In this document: piece by piece, positions 56,757 through 59,621 of the stretch
Position numbering within the stretch: the first letter of the stretch is position 1
How the letters are laid out: the number at the start of each line of letters is the position of its first letter
DNA from: Caballeronia jiangsuensis
GTDB taxonomy: Bacteria; Pseudomonadota; Gammaproteobacteria; Burkholderiales; Burkholderiaceae
Assembly: GCA_000648925.1 (NCBI GenBank)
Contig: JFHF01000048.1
Span: 1-59,621 of the forward strand
Direction of reading: 5' to 3'
Length of the DNA stretch: 59,621 nt
Notes under the pieces: model-generated
The model's database searches: none
What the model was told of the DNA's origin: nothing
The model's input: only the letters and a program-made list of their open reading frames with translations
Made by a program: the position numbers and the translations under genes

Positions 56757-58220
56757 TCAGAAGGGATATTCGGACGGCGTTTCAACTGAACTGATCCACT
56801 GAGACGTCGTGAATTCTTCGATGTTTGCCGGTCCGCCAAAGCGGCTACTGTTGCCAGAAGCGCCCATCCCACCGAAGGGCACCTGCGATTCTGTGTTCAC
56901 GGGCTGATCGTTGACGTGAACCATTCCGCAACGTAAGCGCTTAGCCAGTGCGATCGCAGCTGACACTGACTTCGAATGAATTGCCGCCGCCAGACCATAG
57001 TCACTCGCATGCACAAGCTCAATGGCTTCGTCTATCGAGTCATAGACCGTCACAGGCGCAACCGGTCCAAACAGCTCATCCGTGAAGGCCGGCATGTCCG
57101 CAGTAACCTCCGTCAGAACCGTAGGTTCGAAGAAGTTTCCCGTTCGCTTTCCGCCTGTGACAAGCACTGCTCCAATATCGACAGACTCTCTGACGATAGT
57201 TTCAACTCGTGCGGCCTGCCGCTCGTTGATGAGCGGTCCCAGATGTACCTGACCTTTTGCTGGGTTCCCCACTGACAGGCGTCCGGCACGCGCGGCGAGC
57301 TTCGAGATGTACTCATCAGCGACGCTTCGGTGGACAAGGTGTCGCCCGGCTTGCATGCAGATTTGGCCTTGGTGAAGGAAAGCTCCCCATGCACCGCATG
57401 AGGCGGCCTTATTGACATCGGCGTCTGGCAGGACGATAAATGGATTATTCCCGCCGAGTTCCAGTGACGTCTTCTTCAGCATTCGGCCGCAAATCTCACC
57501 AATCTGGCGACCCACAACTGTCGATCCAGTGAACGAGATCATCTTAACCAGTGGATGTTGAACCAACGCTTCCCCGGCCTCAACGCCACCTGGCAAGACA
57601 TGCAACAGTCCTCTTGGAAGACCTGCGTCCTCGAACAGTTGGGCGACCAGCGCGCCCCCTGTCACTGCGCTGTGGGGATCCGGCTTGAGAATTACCGCAT
57701 TGCCCAATGCAAGCGCTGGCGCAATCGTACGAATCGCAAGTACCAACGGAAAGTTCCAAGGCGTAATGACGCCAACGATCCCGACTGGGATACGATGCCA
57801 CGCATTCACACGACCCGGCACGGAACTAGGAAACAGCATTCCGTTTGACTGTAGCGGGAGACTCGCCGCTGTAATCAAATGCTCCCTGCTCGCATTGAGT
57901 TCCCAGGAGGCCTTAGGCTCGATCGAACCACACTCGCGAACGTTCCAATAGTTGAATAATTTCGATCGTTCTCCGATGAGGCGCGCTGCCTCATAAAACA
58001 CTGCCGCGCGTTTATCGAAAGGAGTGTCGGCCCATCGACGCTGCGCAAGCCGCGCACTTTGAACTGCTGCATCAACGTCAGACGGCCCGGATACGCCAAT
58101 ACGAGCAAGCTCGTCGCCCGTTGCCGGCTCAACTACTGTCGCGATACCTCGCTGACCATCTACCCATTCGCCAAGGTAGATCTTCTCGGCCCAAGGTTCT
58201 CTCGATTGTTGGTCCATCAT
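56757..58220 (-). CDS. NAD(P)+-dependent aldehyde dehydrogenase, benzaldehyde/vanillin type
   Basis: 487 residues, GGAGG before ATG 58220. TPWNFPLVLAIRTIAPALALG, the nucleotide-site FTGSTVVGRQIGE, catalytic Glu in SLELGGNNPF and Cys in QGQICMQAGRH are all present. EVTADMPAFTDELFGPVAPV and the C-terminus fit the XylC/Vdh branch acting on aromatic aldehydes. With the GMC dehydrogenase downstream it would turn an alcohol into an acid. The AraC gene upstream is a likely activator. Confidence 0.9.
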   Translation of the reverse strand: MMDQQSREPWAEKIYLGEWVDGQRGIATVVEPATGDELARIGVSGPSDVDAAVQSARLAQRRWADTPFDKRAAVFYEAARLIGERSKLFNYWNVRECGSIEPKASWELNASREHLITAASLPLQSNGMLFPSSVPGRVNAWHRIPVGIVGVITPWNFPLVLAIRTIAPALALGNAVILKPDPHSAVTGGALVAQLFEDAGLPRGLLHVLPGGVEAGEALVQHPLVKMISFTGSTVVGRQIGEICGRMLKKTSLELGGNNPFIVLPDADVNKAASCGAWGAFLHQGQICMQAGRHLVHRSVADEYISKLAARAGRLSVGNPAKGQVHLGPLINERQAARVETIVRESVDIGAVLVTGGKRTGNFFEPTVLTEVTADMPAFTDELFGPVAPVTVYDSIDEAIELVHASDYGLAAAIHSKSVSAAIALAKRLRCGMVHVNDQPVNTESQVPFGGMGASGNSSRFGGPANIEEFTTSQWISSVETPSEYPF

Positions 58221-58383
58221 CGCTCCTCCAGTTAATTTGAAGATTCGCCTCGCCGTCCTTCCGCTGACGTCTGGCTTGGAAGATGATCGACCCGCTAAAA
58301 ATATTTACCTTGTCCGGCTTTCTTCAACTTCTTGACTGGAACGATTCTGTCTGTGACCGTGGAGCACTTTGGTCCCGACCGTC

Positions 58384-59436
58384 TCAGGATGAGGCCGAGA
58401 CGAAACTTCCTGCGCGCTCGCGCCACTCCGTTGGACTATGGCCAAAATGTTGGCGAAACCTTCGGCTGAAGTGCGCGGCACTCGCAAATCCACAACGCCA
58501 CGCTACCTCCTCGATCCGAATCCCATCCTTGCAAATCCCCTCGATCAGTTGCCTCGCACGCTCCAGGCGCTGACCCCAAAGGTAGCGCATCAATGAGGTG
58601 CCCTCGTCGTGGAAAAGTCGGTTTAGGTAGCTCACTGACACTCCCGCCGCACTTGCGATAGCGTGTGCATCAAGGCTCTCCTCTCCCAAATGGTTGGCGA
58701 TGTGGCGCTTAGCTCTGTGATAGGCCGCTGTCGTAGAACGAGAGCCAGCAGCGCCACTCGACTCGAGAAGCACGCCGAGCCAGTCAATGAGATGCGACCC
58801 GAGCAAAGCCTGGGTCGTGTATCTCATTTCAGCAAAATTTGAAGCGACTGCTCGGATCATGTCAAAAACCACGCTTACGTCAGCAGAACTCATATCCGGT
58901 TCAATACAGTGGCTCAGCTGGCAACGAAAGCCTCGCTCCTGCAGAGAGGACTTTTTGCATCTCAGAACGATCAAGCTTGTTTCGTCTTGAAATGTCTCCG
59001 TGAACGGCATCGACGGATCAACGATGAGCAATTCGCCTGCCGCAACAATTTTCCGGTCGCCATCCTGCTCAAAGAGCAACTTCCCTTGGGACACGAGCTT
59101 GACGTAGATGTGTTGACTGTGCTCCTGCGTAGAGATGTCGGGAAACAGAGTCAGCGCCGTCATCCTGACGGTGGAAAACGCTGTTTCACCCAATTCAATG
59201 GCTCGGACTTCAGCGTTATAGGGTCGACATTTATCGGGTTTGCAGCCTAAGCCGTGGCTCAACGTTAGATATGTCCTTAGCTCCGACAGCGCGAGTTGTC
59301 CTTTGATCTCAATCCGCGCACCACCGGACCTATCTGGATAGAACATAGTCAAGTCCTCAAGCCGATTAATCGCTAGGGAAAGTACTGATTTTTCTTGGCA
59401 CGGCTCGATGCGGCGAGCAAATACTTCGGATTTCAA
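58384..59436 (-). CDS. AraC-family regulator, FeaR/NphR-like
   Basis: 350 residues. The N-terminal 200 residues look like the AraC-binding-like domain of catabolic activators. The C-terminal DNA-binding domain has both helix-turn-helices: LDAHAIASAAGVSVSYLNRLF, and IEEVAWRCGFASAAHFSRRFRQHFG with the family signature at the end (HSPTEWR). It lies upstream of, and on the same strand as, the aldehyde dehydrogenase and GMC genes (163 bp gap) and probably activates them in response to the aromatic alcohol or amine. Confidence 0.9.
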   Translation of the reverse strand: MKSEVFARRIEPCQEKSVLSLAINRLEDLTMFYPDRSGGARIEIKGQLALSELRTYLTLSHGLGCKPDKCRPYNAEVRAIELGETAFSTVRMTALTLFPDISTQEHSQHIYVKLVSQGKLLFEQDGDRKIVAAGELLIVDPSMPFTETFQDETSLIVLRCKKSSLQERGFRCQLSHCIEPDMSSADVSVVFDMIRAVASNFAEMRYTTQALLGSHLIDWLGVLLESSGAAGSRSTTAAYHRAKRHIANHLGEESLDAHAIASAAGVSVSYLNRLFHDEGTSLMRYLWGQRLERARQLIEGICKDGIRIEEVAWRCGFASAAHFSRRFRQHFGHSPTEWRERAGSFVSASS

Positions 59437-59621
59437 GCGTACTCTTCACTGCGTCAGATGGACCATCAGTTGCCCATGAATGTTATTCATCGGCAAGTTG
59501 AAAAGACATCCCTTCTGATTAGTTTCTGCGTATGTCAATGTGTTCGGTACGGTTTTCTCGCCCTAATCACGTCGGCAACGGGCCGAGACGTTGAAAGCTC
59601 AGCTATATCAGGAGATTTACA
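59437..59621. other. upstream of the AraC gene, no gene seen
   Basis: 185 bp to the window edge, expected to hold the AraC promoter. Nothing else was recognised. Confidence 0.4.

Overview
The window looks like part of a secondary replicon or accessory region of a Burkholderiales genome, probably Paraburkholderia, Caballeronia or Burkholderia. The evidence is the type of trimeric porins, the DUF3331 gene, the SdhCDAB sequences, and the many LysR/GntR/AraC regulators next to catabolic genes. No rRNA, tRNA or CRISPR array was seen. All assignments come from reading the sequence and translations; no database search was run.

Layout. 0-4.3 kb: the start of a TIR-domain gene (leftward, cut by the window edge) is divergent from a 1,357-codon protein with an XRE helix-turn-helix, an Mrr-like nuclease, a P-loop STAND-type NTPase and a long helical C-terminus; this is a candidate anti-phage locus. 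4.6-8.5 kb: a beta-propeller lipoprotein, an FMN riboswitch driving a type II lumazine synthase, a PagL-like lipid A deacylase and a small membrane protein. 8.5-17.4 kb: a decay zone. An IS3-family (IS2-like) element with perfect 5-bp target duplications splits a MASE4-GGDEF gene. A carboxymuconolactone-decarboxylase/AhpD-like gene and a LysR gene are frameshifted remnants. An ECF sigma factor and its NrsF-type anti-sigma partner each carry one in-frame stop.

17.6-36 kb: individual accessory genes and small modules. These are an MGT glycosyltransferase, a YiiX-like hydrolase, a porin + LysR + M20 amidohydrolase + MHS transporter + secretory lipase group, a DhaA-like alpha/beta hydrolase, a CrgA-like LysR, a cyclic-nucleotide-binding MscS channel coupled to an FUSC exporter, another hydrolase, a DUF3331 protein and an ICMT-like methyltransferase. 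36.9-40.2 kb: a complete GC-rich sdhCDAB operon standing alone. 40.5-45.3 kb: a membrane-anchored patatin-like protein and a second porin.

45.5-59.4 kb: an aromatic-catabolic region. A tightly packed leftward operon encodes a Rieske oxygenase, a glutamine-synthetase-like ligase, a [2Fe-2S] ferredoxin, a ferredoxin reductase, a class I glutamine-amidotransferase-like hydrolase and a LysR regulator. It is flanked by an AAHS transporter and porin on one side, and by a GntR regulator, GMC oxidoreductase, aldehyde dehydrogenase and AraC regulator on the other. The gene set resembles the logic of aniline degradation (gamma-glutamylation of an amine followed by Rieske oxygenation) with different parts: no beta subunit, and a separate ferredoxin and reductase. 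It and the TIR/HTH-nuclease-STAND locus are the two most interesting systems here.
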